The notes beneath the pieces were generated by a model that saw only the letters and a list, made by a program, of their open reading frames with translations, did not search any database and was not told the origin of the DNA. The translations under genes and the position numbers were made by a program. A stretch of 64,000 nucleotides of DNA from Bombilactobacillus folatiphilus (GTDB lineage Bacteria; Bacillota; Bacilli; Lactobacillales; Lactobacillaceae): contig NZ_CP093366.1 of assembly GCF_023380265.1 (NCBI RefSeq), positions 186,001-250,000 of the forward strand, in the 5' to 3' direction. Numbering within the stretch: position 1 is the first letter of the stretch; each line of letters opens with the position of its first letter. Positions 32,436 through 45,515 of the stretch are shown here, in pieces.

Positions 32436-33365
32436 ATGCAAGACTTTATGAATTACAATGAATACTCTAGGCAGCAGTGGTCTCAGTTTCGTGGCGCTGA
32501 TTTTCATGATATTGGCACCACTGATTTGGATCATGTGCGCTCCGTGGATGATCAGATTTCATTAAAAGATGTTCAAGAAATTTATTTGCCATTACGTCAT
32601 TTACTGCATCTTTATTTTAAAAATTATCAAGCATTGTCCAAACAAAAAGCGCAATTCTTAGGCAAACAGCCGCAAAAAGTGCCCTTTATCATCGGGATTA
32701 GCGGCAGTGTCGCTGTTGGTAAAAGTACGACAGCGCGTTTGTTAAAAGTGATGTTAGAGCGCGCCTATCCTCAATATTGTATTGAACAGATGACGACCGA
32801 TGGTTTTTTGTATTCTACTAAAGAATTAGAGCAACGCCACATTTTGAACGATAAGGGTTTTCCATGGAGTTATGATAACGAAAAAATCCTGACTTTTTTG
32901 GAACAAGTCAAGGCCAATCAAGGACCAGTCAGTTATCCGATTTACTCGCACGAGAGTTACGATATTGTGCCGAACCAAGTTCAGTGGGTGGATCATCCAG
33001 ATATTTTGATTTTGGAGGGTATCAATGTGTTACAGTCGCCGCAAAATCAAAAATTGTATGTGAGTGATTATTTTGATTTTTCTATTTATATTGATGCTGA
33101 TCCCAAACTAATTGAAGAATGGTTCATTCACCGTTTCCAAGGCTTTTTGGCAGCTGAAAAGGACCAACCTAATCCGCAAAATTATTACTACCAATTTTTG
33201 AATCAACCTTACGAAGAAGTTATGCAGTTGGCGCATCAAGTTTGGCATGATGTTGATTATCGCAATTTAGTTGAATATATTGCACCAACGATGAATCGTG
33301 CGGATGTTATTTTGCATAAAACGCATCAACATATGATTGACAAAGTGTTGTTTAAGAAATATTAG
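32436..33365 (+). CDS. coaA: Type I pantothenate kinase
   Basis: A 309-residue kinase that phosphorylates pantothenate, the first step of coenzyme A synthesis. The Walker A motif is GISGSVAVGKSTTARLL, and other type I CoaA stretches are seen: MTTDGFLYS, KGFPWSYD, YPIYSHESYDIV, LILEGINVLQ and DFSIYIDAD. Length and order are typical. It is convergent with helD, whose stop codon overlaps its own by 4 bases. Confidence 0.96.
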   Translation: MQDFMNYNEYSRQQWSQFRGADFHDIGTTDLDHVRSVDDQISLKDVQEIYLPLRHLLHLYFKNYQALSKQKAQFLGKQPQKVPFIIGISGSVAVGKSTTARLLKVMLERAYPQYCIEQMTTDGFLYSTKELEQRHILNDKGFPWSYDNEKILTFLEQVKANQGPVSYPIYSHESYDIVPNQVQWVDHPDILILEGINVLQSPQNQKLYVSDYFDFSIYIDADPKLIEEWFIHRFQGFLAAEKDQPNPQNYYYQFLNQPYEEVMQLAHQVWHDVDYRNLVEYIAPTMNRADVILHKTHQHMIDKVLFKKY

Positions 33366-35632
33366 GACTGTGCAAGTGTAAAAGTTGTTGGATCTAACTT
33401 CTGTAACAAAGTTGAGGGTTGGAGGGGAGCAATCAACGTTAATTGGTGCATCGCCCGCGTTGCTATGGTGTACAAGATGCCTTGGTCGCCAAGTGTTTGA
33501 TAATTATCAGGGCTGACGTCGTAAGCAATGACGCTGTCAAATTCTAACCCTTTTGCTAAGTACACCGGCAAAATTATAATACCTTGCGGAATTTGGAGGG
33601 CTTTTTCAGTTAATAAATGATGTGTCAGTGTGAATTGGTCGTCCAATTTTTGGGCTTGGGCTTGCGTTTTAGTGATAATTGCGACCGTTATTTGATGAGC
33701 AAGGTTTATTTTAGCTTGTTGTTCAACTGTTTCTTGCAAATGTGGCGTCAAAATAATTTGCGGTTTTTGACCTTGCCGATTGAACGGTTGAATTTGGTCA
33801 CCAGAAGCGATGAGTTGCTTGGCAAAATTAGTGATGGCCGCCGTCGAGCGATAGCTTTGGTTGAGCGTAATCACAGCAGTTTTGGCAGCACCTAAAAGCG
33901 TGGCAATTTCTTGAAAATGTTCTGTTGGTAAACCATCGGCTTGATAAACGTTTTGTTCAATATCTCCCACCAAAGTGAGTTGGGCTTGAGGAAATGCTTC
34001 ATGGATATAGGCTAATTGTAAATCAGAATAATCCTGAATTTCATCAATAAATAAATGCTGAATCTGGTGATTTTGCCCGCGTCCAGTGACCAAATAACGC
34101 AGATATAAAATGGCCGTCGCATCATCAAGTTGTAAAGAATGCCGCTCCAGCTGTTCTTCAAATTGTTGAATCATTTCTTGCCAAACTATTTGGGAGATGT
34201 CCGCTGGCTTAAGTTTACGTAAAAATTGGGCGTAAGTTTGGGTTTCGTCAAACAGATAATCGTTGTAAATAGCATCATATAAAGGTAAATAATGCTGTTG
34301 CAAATAATAGTGATTCAAAGCTTGTTGTTGCTGATTAACCTCAGCATCCAACAGCTTTTTTTCTTGCAAAATTTGTTGATATTGGGCGTCACTGAATTGA
34401 TTAACTGCCTCGACCACCCAGTCGGCGTTCTGTTGTGAGCTAATCAGTTGTTTAACTTGCTGAATCAATTGATTTTTGGTTTGCAAATATTTATCCGCCG
34501 GTAACAAATTCTTGGGCCAACTTTGATAGATTTGTTGAATTTGCTCCGCACTAAAAATAATCTCACCTTCAAAATATAGATTCCGAAAAGTTGGTGTTGT
34601 CAGCAACTGTTGATAATTTCGTAAGAGCTCAATGAAAGTCTTGCTGGTTTTAAATTGCCGAATTTTTTGATGAGAGCAGTGATTTTGCTGCTCATGTTCG
34701 AAGCGTTCAAAGAGTGTTTCAATATGAAAACCTTGCAAACGTTTGGTTAAGAATTCGCTCAAGGTGACTTGACGCATATTTTTTTCGCCTAAACTAGGTA
34801 AGACTTCGGCAATATAATTGGAAAAAAGTTTGTTCGGTGAAAACAAAATAATTTGATCGGAGTCCAAGTTTTGACGACTATGATACAGCAAATACGCGAT
34901 GCGCTGCATAATGGTGGAAGTTTTACCGGAACCGGCAGCACCTTGAACGATGAGCACTTGTGATTTAGTATCTCGGATAATTTGGTTTTGCTTGCGTTGA
35001 ATGGTAGCCACGATATTTTTCATTTGCGCGCTGCTAGCTTGTCCCAAGGCATTTTGTAAGATTTCATCGCCAATCGTTTCGTTGGTGTCAAACATGTTGG
35101 TGATTTGCCCAGCTTTAATCGAAAATTGGCGTTTACGTTGGAGGGCAACTTGTTTGGGACCCGCAGGCGTTTGATATTTGACTTGGCCTAAAGTGCCGTT
35201 GTAATAAATTGCCGCAATCGGTGCGCGCCAATCATAAACTAAAAAATTACCTGTTTGGGGATCGTCTAACGAGGCTGTGCCAATATATAAAGTATCAGCT
35301 TCTTGATCTTCAACGATATCAATCCGGCCAAAATAAGGAGTTGTTTGTAAATTCAGGAGATTTTTTTGTTTACGCTGCAATAATTCTTCGTCGCTGGTCG
35401 AACTGTTCAACAATTGCTTTTGTTGTTGCGTAGTGGCGTAAGTTTCCATGATGTCATCAGTTTCAATATAGTTAGCGCGCGTGTTTGCGCCATAATTAAT
35501 TTCGACACGGTGACGCTCTTGTTGGACTTGCTCAAGTTTTTGTTCTGTTTGCTGTAATTGTTGGGCAATATTTTGTTCGACATGATTGAGATGGGCTTGT
35601 TCTTGTTGTTGCGTATTATTTAAAAAATTCAT
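33362..35632 (-). CDS. helD: RNA polymerase-recycling helicase-like protein HelD
   Basis: A 756-residue UvrD/Rep-like NTPase. An N-terminal coiled coil rich in Gln/Glu (residues ~5–45) is the arm that enters the RNA polymerase channel in HelD. The Walker A motif is VQGAAGSGKTSTIMQRIAYLL; helicase motifs follow as FIDEIQDYSDLQ, LVGDIEQNVYQ, LNQSYRSTAAI and LAKGLEFDSVIAYD. It frees stalled or inactive RNA polymerase. Gln content is striking. ATG at 35632 follows AAAGGA. Confidence 0.92.
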   Translation of the reverse strand: MNFLNNTQQQEQAHLNHVEQNIAQQLQQTEQKLEQVQQERHRVEINYGANTRANYIETDDIMETYATTQQQKQLLNSSTSDEELLQRKQKNLLNLQTTPYFGRIDIVEDQEADTLYIGTASLDDPQTGNFLVYDWRAPIAAIYYNGTLGQVKYQTPAGPKQVALQRKRQFSIKAGQITNMFDTNETIGDEILQNALGQASSAQMKNIVATIQRKQNQIIRDTKSQVLIVQGAAGSGKTSTIMQRIAYLLYHSRQNLDSDQIILFSPNKLFSNYIAEVLPSLGEKNMRQVTLSEFLTKRLQGFHIETLFERFEHEQQNHCSHQKIRQFKTSKTFIELLRNYQQLLTTPTFRNLYFEGEIIFSAEQIQQIYQSWPKNLLPADKYLQTKNQLIQQVKQLISSQQNADWVVEAVNQFSDAQYQQILQEKKLLDAEVNQQQQALNHYYLQQHYLPLYDAIYNDYLFDETQTYAQFLRKLKPADISQIVWQEMIQQFEEQLERHSLQLDDATAILYLRYLVTGRGQNHQIQHLFIDEIQDYSDLQLAYIHEAFPQAQLTLVGDIEQNVYQADGLPTEHFQEIATLLGAAKTAVITLNQSYRSTAAITNFAKQLIASGDQIQPFNRQGQKPQIILTPHLQETVEQQAKINLAHQITVAIITKTQAQAQKLDDQFTLTHHLLTEKALQIPQGIIILPVYLAKGLEFDSVIAYDVSPDNYQTLGDQGILYTIATRAMHQLTLIAPLQPSTLLQKLDPTTFTLAQS

Positions 35633-35688
35633 GGTTCAGTCCTTTCAGTGGCGCCAGAATTAGCTAAGCCAACTGCTGAAAATTATGT

Positions 35689-36948
<1,260 letters not shown>

Positions 36949-36969
36949 ATTCAAAAAGAATTAGTTAGA

Positions 36970-37003
36970 AAAAAGTGTATTTTATTAAAAATACACTTTT
37001 TTT
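36970..37003 (+). terminator. Terminator of trpS
   Basis: AAAAAGTGTATTTT pairs with AAAATACACTTTTT around a short loop, followed by more T; 22 bases after the stop. Confidence 0.9.
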
Positions 37004-37135
37004 ATTTGGTAATTCTTGCTATTTGTTCATCGTTGGCATAACGTAATAATAGTTAAACTAATCTGGGGATCTGTGCACTAAATTTTTCCAGATTGGAGTT
37101 GCATCAAGCTTTCCAAAATAAATGAGGTGTAATTA

Positions 37136-38602
37136 ATGAACGGCAATATTGACAATAATGGTAAAAAATTTAACCGTTTGGTCATGGTCATTACGCTTTT
37201 GTGCGGAACTTTTTGTACCGTGCTCAACGGGACCATTTTAGCGACCGCGTTTCCCACATTGATGCGAACGTTTAATATTTCAGCATCAACAGTTCAATGG
37301 TTAACGACTGGTTTTATGATGGTTAATGGGGTTATGATTCCAGTGAGTGCTTGGTTGAGTACACGCATTAATTCAAAAACGCTGTATATTTTTGCTATGA
37401 GCACTTTTCTGGTGGGGACGATAATTTGTTATTTTGCACATAGCTTTGGAGTTTTATTGTCAGGGCGCTTGATTCAAGGCGTTGCTGTCGGGATTACAAT
37501 GCCTTTGATGCAAACAATTATGTTGAGTATTTTTCCCAAAGAAAAACGCGGCATGGCGATGGGGCTTGGCGGCTTGGTGATCGGATTAGCACCAGCGATT
37601 GGACCGACCTTATCTGGCTGGGTGATTGATAATTGGACTTGGCGAGATTTGTTCAGCATCATCATTCCAATTGTGGCTTTGGTGGTTGTCGCCAGTTTCT
37701 TTACGATGAAGTCAGTTTTAAAAACGTCCAAGAGTTCGATTGATATTTTGTCCATTGTTGAATCAACGGTTGGTTTTGGAACATTGCTGTTTGGTTTTTC
37801 ATCAGTTGGTGATGATGGTTGGACGTCACCCAAAGTTTATGTCAGCATTATTGTTGGGGTCATCTTTATCGTGTTGTTTGGCTATCGTCAATTAAAATTA
37901 ACGAAACCATTTTTGGAATTACGCGTCTTTAAATCTTCAGAATATGCTCTGTCAGTTGTTTTGTCTTCGGTAACGAATATGGCCATGATGGGCGTCGAAA
38001 TGATTTTGCCATTGTATTTGCAAATGGTCAAAGGTTTATCAGCATTTCATTCAGGGTTAGCTTTATTATTGGGAGCTTTAGTTACTGGAATAATGAGTCC
38101 TGTAACTGGGGTGGCTTTTGACAAATTTGGGGCCAAACGTTTGGCTACTACTGGCATGTTTTTTTTAACGTCAGGAACGATTCCTTTTATTTTTATCACG
38201 CAGCATACGTCAACTGTATTAATTATTGCATTGTACACATTCAGAATGTTTGGAATTTCCATGGTTAATATGCCAGTGACGACTTCAGGCATGAATTCTC
38301 TACCATTCGATTTAATCAGTCATGGGACAGCGGTGAACAATACGATTCGCCAGGTTTTTACTTCGATTGGGACGGCGATTTTGACGAGTGTGTTGACCAA
38401 TGTGACGAATACGGTTAAACCAGCCCATAGGTTGTTGACGCAAGCACCGTTCGCATATAAAAATCAGATGATGAATGCCACGGTGATCGGCTATCGGGCT
38501 GCTTTTGCGGTGGCCGTACTTTTTTGTTTAGTGACCTTTACATTATCGTTTAAGTTAAAAGATAAGACGCCAACTTCTAAAATCGTTAAGGAGGCTGCTT
38601 AA
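37136..38602 (+). CDS. DHA2-family (14-TM) multidrug MFS exporter, EmrB/LmrB-like
   Basis: A 488-residue transporter with about 14 hydrophobic segments. NGTILATAFPTLMRTFNISASTVQWLTTGFMM is the typical first helix and loop of drug:H+ antiporter family 2, and GRLIQGVAVGITMPLMQTIMLSIFPKEKRGMAMG is antiporter motif C/A region. The substrate is not readable. The DUF4811 gene begins 1 base after its stop, a pairing repeatedly seen in lactobacilli, so the two probably act together at the membrane. Confidence 0.92.
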   Translation: MNGNIDNNGKKFNRLVMVITLLCGTFCTVLNGTILATAFPTLMRTFNISASTVQWLTTGFMMVNGVMIPVSAWLSTRINSKTLYIFAMSTFLVGTIICYFAHSFGVLLSGRLIQGVAVGITMPLMQTIMLSIFPKEKRGMAMGLGGLVIGLAPAIGPTLSGWVIDNWTWRDLFSIIIPIVALVVVASFFTMKSVLKTSKSSIDILSIVESTVGFGTLLFGFSSVGDDGWTSPKVYVSIIVGVIFIVLFGYRQLKLTKPFLELRVFKSSEYALSVVLSSVTNMAMMGVEMILPLYLQMVKGLSAFHSGLALLLGALVTGIMSPVTGVAFDKFGAKRLATTGMFFLTSGTIPFIFITQHTSTVLIIALYTFRMFGISMVNMPVTTSGMNSLPFDLISHGTAVNNTIRQVFTSIGTAILTSVLTNVTNTVKPAHRLLTQAPFAYKNQMMNATVIGYRAAFAVAVLFCLVTFTLSFKLKDKTPTSKIVKEAA

Positions 38603-38603
38603 A

Positions 38604-39302
38604 ATGATTCTTTTTTTGTTAATTGTTTTAACGTTAATCACTTATTTAGGCAGTGTCTATTTAAAAAATCGGCGTGCCAGTTTGTGGATTCGCTGGGTAG
38701 GCAATTTGTGTTTGGTGGTCGTATTGGCATTGTTGGTGCTTAATGATTCTTTTCATTTGGGGATGAAGACTATCACGACCAAACAAACGACAGCCATTGA
38801 GTCAGTATCTTCCCAAGCTAATTTGTCAATGTTGATGTATAAACCGGTTGGAACTAAAGGAACCGAAAAAGTTTATCTGTATAAAACAAACCACTCACAA
38901 AAAGTACAGACGTTGACTCCTGAACAGGCAACCACAAAGGTTGTTCAAACTAAAGGTAAACCCAAATTGGTCCAAAAAAAGCAGCAGTGGGTTTACCAAA
39001 ATGTGGCGATGAAACAGCTATTTGGGGTTCTAGGCAATGATCATCGTCGAATTAAAACGCAAAATACGTTGTATGTTAAAAATGATTGGTTAGTGCTATC
39101 GACCAAACAAGCTAAAATATTACAAAAGAAACTGGCTAATAAGCAAATACAGGCGAGGTTGCAACAACAAATCAAACAAAAAGTCACTGTCAAAATGGCG
39201 CAAATGTCAAAAGAACAATTAACGCCACAACAACAAGTGCGGCAGATCCATCGTCTGACCCAACAAGTTCAAAAACAAGCACTTGAGTCTTTATTGAAAT
39301 AA
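38604..39302 (+). CDS. DUF4811-type membrane-anchored protein
   Basis: A 232-residue protein with two N-terminal membrane helices (ILFLLIVLTLITYLGSVYL and LCLVVVLALLVL) and a basic, Gln/Lys-rich outer region ending in a predicted coiled coil (residues ~170–230). It fits the uncharacterised family found next to EmrB-type exporters in lactobacilli. Its start follows the exporter stop directly, with AAGGAGG inside the exporter's last codons. A role as accessory protein of the exporter is inference. Confidence 0.75.
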   Translation: MILFLLIVLTLITYLGSVYLKNRRASLWIRWVGNLCLVVVLALLVLNDSFHLGMKTITTKQTTAIESVSSQANLSMLMYKPVGTKGTEKVYLYKTNHSQKVQTLTPEQATTKVVQTKGKPKLVQKKQQWVYQNVAMKQLFGVLGNDHRRIKTQNTLYVKNDWLVLSTKQAKILQKKLANKQIQARLQQQIKQKVTVKMAQMSKEQLTPQQQVRQIHRLTQQVQKQALESLLK

Positions 39303-39313
39303 AAGTAGTGAGG

Positions 39314-39349
39314 GTTTAAAATCAGATTTTGATTTTAAACTTTTTTTTT
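39314..39349 (+). terminator. Terminator of the exporter–DUF4811 operon
   Basis: GTTTAAAATC pairs with GATTTTAAAC around a 7-base loop, followed by nine T. Confidence 0.92.
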
Positions 39350-39398
39350 CGGCAAAAAACGTAATTTTAGATAGAAACGATTCAGGATAGGACAAAAT

Positions 39399-40274
39399 AT
39401 GAGTAAACGCGGTTATAAAAAGCAACGTTCAAAAGGTAATCTCTTCTTAGCGATAGTTATTCTCATTGCTATCATCTTTTTTGGTCAAAAGTTACCTAGT
39501 CATGATCAAACCAATCAACAAGGCAATGCTAGTGCTTTGTTGAATCTGAAATTTGATCTCACGAAATATCCGCAAAATTATGCTGTAGTAAATCAAAATA
39601 ATCCGCAGTGGAGTACCGCAGTTGCTCAGGAGATTAAAGATGTCACGCAACAACGTCCACAGTATTTACAACAACTGGCACAACAACAAAAAACGCAATA
39701 TTCAGCCTTTGATCATTTAGGTCGTACACAAATGGTCACAAGTTTTGTCCGTTATAAAGATGTTGTCAAACATTCATCGCAAGTGATGGCCCGACCTGCT
39801 TTTCCATCAACGACGAAAGTGTCGGGAGAATATCAAGATGGTCATTTTGATGCTCAACAAAATCGTTGGACTGGGACAGTTTCGAACAATCAAATTGTCC
39901 AGTTGTCCGGTTATCGGGGCTACCTTTATAATAAAAGTCATTTATTGGCTTGGTCGTTGGGTGGTTCGATGGATAGTGACAATATTATTTTGGGAACGCG
40001 TGCCCAAAATGTCGGGACCAATAATAGTCGAGATCCCGGTGGTATGGCGTACGCTGAAACTAAAGTCCGCAATTACTTGCGTCAAAATCAGGATGAAGTG
40101 GTCTTTTATCAGGCAACGCCTATCTATTCTGGTCAGGAATTGGTCCCACGAGGGGTGCAAGTGCAAGCCCAAGCGCTTAAAAATCCGCAAGCTCTCAAAA
40201 TTAATATCTGGACATTTAATGCACAAGCTGGTGTAGCGTTGAATTATCAAACCGGACAAGCTAGTGTTAATTAA
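39399..40274 (+). CDS. Membrane-anchored DNA/RNA non-specific endonuclease (DNA-entry nuclease type)
   Basis: A 291-residue protein. The N-terminus has a basic start and one membrane helix (LFLAIVILIAIIFFG), so the enzyme is anchored outside the cell. The nuclease core reads GYRGYLYNKSHLLAWSLGGSMDSDNIILGTRAQNVGTNN, in which His of NKSH replaces the usual (D)RGH and Asn residues bind the metal, as in streptococcal EndA and streptodornase relatives. Possible roles are DNA uptake, nutrient scavenging or biofilm DNA turnover. It stands alone between terminators. Confidence 0.88.
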   Translation: MSKRGYKKQRSKGNLFLAIVILIAIIFFGQKLPSHDQTNQQGNASALLNLKFDLTKYPQNYAVVNQNNPQWSTAVAQEIKDVTQQRPQYLQQLAQQQKTQYSAFDHLGRTQMVTSFVRYKDVVKHSSQVMARPAFPSTTKVSGEYQDGHFDAQQNRWTGTVSNNQIVQLSGYRGYLYNKSHLLAWSLGGSMDSDNIILGTRAQNVGTNNSRDPGGMAYAETKVRNYLRQNQDEVVFYQATPIYSGQELVPRGVQVQAQALKNPQALKINIWTFNAQAGVALNYQTGQASVN

Positions 40275-40364
40275 ATTTGCTTAATTATTTTTTATGAGTT
40301 GGTTTTAATGGTCGAAATTTGGTCCTAAATTGTGTATTCTATTAATTGTGAACAGGAGGATCTT

Positions 40365-41252
40365 ATGACCAAAATTGCCTTGATTGATGTCGGTTCTAAT
40401 TCAATTAGAATGGCTATTTACCAGATCCAAAATCAACAAATTATTGCTGAAGGGCAACGTTATCGTGAGTTTGTGCAGTTGGCTAAGGGCATGACAAGTG
40501 ATGGTTGCATTAATGACGCCAATTTTGATGCGGGCGTCCAAGCGTTAAAGCAATTTCGGCAAGTGATTGATCAAAATCAGGTTGATCAAGTGATTGCGAC
40601 AGCCACAGAAGCTATTCGACGAGCCAACAATCAAAAAGCATTTTTGGCAGCTGTCCAAGCTCAAGCACAAATCAAAATTCAAGTTTTGAGTGGTTATCAA
40701 GAAGCTTATTTTGATTCATTAGCCATCCAAAAGGCGTTTCCCACAGATGATTTTTTATTTTTGGATATGGGTGGCGGTAGCTTTGAATTAGGTGCAGTTA
40801 TTAATCAGCGTCTGGTCAAGGCAGACAGCTGGTCTTATGGTGCGGTGACTTTGTATGACTTGTTGCGCCAGCCAGATTGTTTGTCACGGCATCAGCAACA
40901 ACAGCTTCAAAAATTATTACAACCTTGCTGGTCTGAGTTTAAGGGTTTGACTGCCTCCAAATTGGTGGTCATTGGTGGTGTTCATCAAGTTTTGTTTGAA
41001 GTCATGCAGCTCAAAGCTAACTGTTGGCAACCGGCTCAAACGATTACACGTTGGGTTGAGCGAGTTCAGCATAATAATTTGGCTGCTAATTCAGCACTGG
41101 CGAATATGGAATTTGTGCGGGCACCTTTTATGCCGGCAGGTTTGATGCCCTTGCGAGAAATATTGACGCAGTTTGCTATTCAACAGGTCAGTTTTTGTTC
41201 TTATGCGTTACGCGATGGTATTTTGGCAGATTTATTAAAAAATAAAATGTGA
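40365..41252 (+). CDS. Ppx/GppA-family exopolyphosphatase/guanosine pentaphosphatase-like protein
   Basis: About 295 residues of the ASKHA fold. IALIDVGSNSIRMAIYQI is the phosphate-1 motif, IATATEAIRRANN and VLSGYQEAYFDSLA follow, and FLFLDMGGGSFELGAV is phosphate-2. It is shorter than full Ppx because the C-terminal HD-like domain is lacking, which is usual for single-domain members. ATG at 40365 sits 7 bases after AGGAGG. Whether it acts on polyphosphate or pppGpp cannot be told. It stands alone. Confidence 0.88.
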   Translation: MTKIALIDVGSNSIRMAIYQIQNQQIIAEGQRYREFVQLAKGMTSDGCINDANFDAGVQALKQFRQVIDQNQVDQVIATATEAIRRANNQKAFLAAVQAQAQIKIQVLSGYQEAYFDSLAIQKAFPTDDFLFLDMGGGSFELGAVINQRLVKADSWSYGAVTLYDLLRQPDCLSRHQQQQLQKLLQPCWSEFKGLTASKLVVIGGVHQVLFEVMQLKANCWQPAQTITRWVERVQHNNLAANSALANMEFVRAPFMPAGLMPLREILTQFAIQQVSFCSYALRDGILADLLKNKM

Positions 41253-41338
41253 GTTAATTGGTAATTCTTACATATCAGGACAATTAGATTGGGAATAATT
41301 ATGTAAAACTCAGTAGTTTAAATACTGAATTAGGGAGA

Positions 41339-41851
41339 TCAGCCACGATAAGGTAAAACGATTTTTTGATGTGTTAAGATACGTCCGGCCATTTCGTGGA
41401 TCAATTCATTCAACCAAAATCCGGGTTGCAGATCTAACATTTGATCTAATGCATATACGCGTAGTTCGTATTGGTGAGTGCCACTTGGTGGTGTTGGTCC
41501 GTGGTAAGTTTGATTCAACAGAGGATCACTTTGATTGAGCATCGATCCAGCAAATGAGTTCTTACCCTGAAGCATTGTAAACGGCGGCTTTTGGCTGGCA
41601 TTTTCAGGAATTTGGTGAATGTCGGGCGCAATATTGGCTACTGTCCAATGAATCCATTCAAAACCACAGACCGGGATAGAATCTGGATCTAAGAAGGTCA
41701 ACGCTAACGATTTGGTTAATGCAGGTACGTCTGCAATCTCAATCGGAAAAGATGTCGCAGGATATTTATTTTGATATAAATCATTACCCGTCGCAAATTT
41801 GCCATATTTTTTGGGCAGTAATTCACCGATTAGAGGCACATTAATTTTCAT
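41339..41851 (-). CDS. YbhB/YbcL-family (PEBP-like) protein
   Basis: About 170 residues. The pattern FLDPDSIPVCGFEWIHWTVANI and GPTPPSGTHQYELRVYALD is the phosphatidylethanolamine-binding-protein fold of bacterial YbhB/YbcL. His of the ligand pocket is in GTHQYEL. The molecular role of these proteins in bacteria is unsettled. ATG at 41851 has AGGAAG 7 bases upstream. It is divergent from the sirtuin gene. Confidence 0.88.
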   Translation of the reverse strand: MKINVPLIGELLPKKYGKFATGNDLYQNKYPATSFPIEIADVPALTKSLALTFLDPDSIPVCGFEWIHWTVANIAPDIHQIPENASQKPPFTMLQGKNSFAGSMLNQSDPLLNQTYHGPTPPSGTHQYELRVYALDQMLDLQPGFWLNELIHEMAGRILTHQKIVLPYRG

Positions 41852-41954
41852 ATACAATCTTCCTTTGCTTAAATGTTATACTGAAAACAGTTTCTGCACT
41901 AAATTTTAACAATTTGAAAAGATAATGCAAACGATGAGATAGGCGGTGTGTCAA

Positions 41955-42644
41955 ATGGATGAGTTACAACAATTGATTGATCAAGCGCAACAGGTGACTT
42001 TTTTGACAGGAGCTGGTGTGTCGACAGCTTCGGGAATTCCAGATTATCGATCGAAAACAGGTTTATATGCGGGAAGGCAGCGGCCTGAGGAACTGCTGAG
42101 TCATGACTACTTTGTCGCTCATCCTGACAAATTTTGGCAATTTGTCAAACAAAGTTTGTACTTTCCGGAGGCTCAACCAAATATTATCCATCAAAAAATG
42201 GCGCAAATTGCAGCCACTAAGGGACAGGTTATTACGCAAAATATTGATGGTTTGGATCACAAGGCAGGCAATCAACAAGTCATTGAGTTTCACGGTAATT
42301 TATATCAAACATACTGTACTCAATGTCAAAAAGATGTGCCATGGCAGGAATATTTGGCTGATTATCGTCATCCAGATTGTGGTGGTTTCTTGCGTCCACG
42401 CATTGTTTTGTATGGGGAAGGTATTAATGAACAGGTCGTCCAAAAGTCAGTACGTGCCATTCAACAAGCGGATGTCATTATTGTTGTGGGCACTAGTTTT
42501 CAAGTTTATCCATTTGCGGGTTTGTTGCAGTATCGACAACCTCAAGCTAAATTAGTGGCTGTGAACAAAACGCCGTTAGATGTTGGTCAACATGGATTGA
42601 TGTTGACGGGTGATGCTGCACATATTTTTGCTCAACTTCATTAA
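41955..42644 (+). CDS. NAD-dependent protein deacylase of the SIR2 family
   Basis: About 229 residues. GAGVSTASGIPDYRS is the NAD-binding loop, TQNIDGLDHKAGN the catalytic core stretch and HGN carries the catalytic His. The zinc site is CTQC followed by HPDCGG, so one of the four usual Cys is probably replaced by His. VVGTSFQVYPFAG and VNKTPLD close the Rossmann fold. ATG at 41955 is preferred over an upstream GTG because AGGCGGTG lies 6 bases before it. It removes acyl groups from lysines using NAD. Confidence 0.92.
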   Translation: MDELQQLIDQAQQVTFLTGAGVSTASGIPDYRSKTGLYAGRQRPEELLSHDYFVAHPDKFWQFVKQSLYFPEAQPNIIHQKMAQIAATKGQVITQNIDGLDHKAGNQQVIEFHGNLYQTYCTQCQKDVPWQEYLADYRHPDCGGFLRPRIVLYGEGINEQVVQKSVRAIQQADVIIVVGTSFQVYPFAGLLQYRQPQAKLVAVNKTPLDVGQHGLMLTGDAAHIFAQLH

Positions 42645-42687
42645 ATTCCAGTTTTTGGTAAAGATTTGCGCGATAGTAAGGCAATGC

Positions 42688-42693
42688 TATAAT
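42688..42693 (+). promoter_or_regulatory. -10 element of the metG operon promoter
   Basis: TATAAT preceded by TG-C (extended -10). The start of transcription would be near 42700 and the leader short. No T-box is visible before metG. Confidence 0.6.
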
Positions 42694-42725
42694 TGACAAC
42701 AATACGAAAGAATTGAGGCAAGTAA

Positions 42726-44735
<2,010 letters not shown>

Positions 44736-45515
44736 ATGCAAATATTCGATACGCATACGCACTTGAATGATGATCCCTTGTGGGATCAAACACCTCAATA
44801 TCTCCAACAAGCCCAGCAATTAGGCGTTATTCAGATGGCTATCGTGGGTTCAAATGCCAAATTTAATCAGCGAGCGTTGCAGTTAGCAAGACATTATGAA
44901 CCTTTATTTGCGGTTCTAGGTTGGCATCCAGAAGATAGTGCGCATTATGACAAACAGGAACAAGAACGACTCATTACTCAGTTGCAAGATCCTAAAGCAG
45001 TAGCAATTGGTGAAATTGGTTTGGATTATCATTGGTCCCAAAATCCGGAACCCAAAATTCAACAGGCTGTTTTGATTCAGCAATTAGAATTGGCACAACA
45101 GTTCCATTTGCCAGTTAATATTCATACGCGAGAAGCTATGGCTGATACGTATGCCATTTTAAAGGATCATTTGCCGGATAAGGGCGTTATTATGCACAGT
45201 TTTAATGGTAGTGAAGCTTGGTTGGCTAAATTTTTGGAGCTGGGCTGTTATATTTCGTATAGTGGCGTGGTTTCCTTTAAAAATGCGCCTGAAGTTCGTC
45301 AAGCAGCGATCAAAACACCATTAAATCGGTTGCTAGTTGAAACGGATGCACCATATTTAACGCCAGAACCCCATCGTGGCGAATTGAATCAACCAGCGTT
45401 TAGTCGGTTTGTTTTGGAAGCAATTGCTAACTGTCGCGATGAGTCTTTAGAACACTTAGCACAAGTCACTTATCAAAATGCACATGAGGTTTATGGTTTA
45501 AATGAAAAAAATTAA
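44736..45515 (+). CDS. TatD-family metal-dependent hydrolase (DNase)
   Basis: A 259-residue TIM-barrel hydrolase. Metal ligands are visible in FDTHTHLND (His-x-His), GEIGLDYHW (Glu), HTREA (His), MHSFNG (His) and VETDAPYLTPEPHRG (Asp). It begins directly after the metG stop and its end overlaps rnmV by 14 bases, the standard metG–tatD–rnmV–rsmA order in Firmicutes. TatD proteins have 3'-5' exonuclease activity on damaged DNA. Confidence 0.95.
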   Translation: MQIFDTHTHLNDDPLWDQTPQYLQQAQQLGVIQMAIVGSNAKFNQRALQLARHYEPLFAVLGWHPEDSAHYDKQEQERLITQLQDPKAVAIGEIGLDYHWSQNPEPKIQQAVLIQQLELAQQFHLPVNIHTREAMADTYAILKDHLPDKGVIMHSFNGSEAWLAKFLELGCYISYSGVVSFKNAPEVRQAAIKTPLNRLLVETDAPYLTPEPHRGELNQPAFSRFVLEAIANCRDESLEHLAQVTYQNAHEVYGLNEKN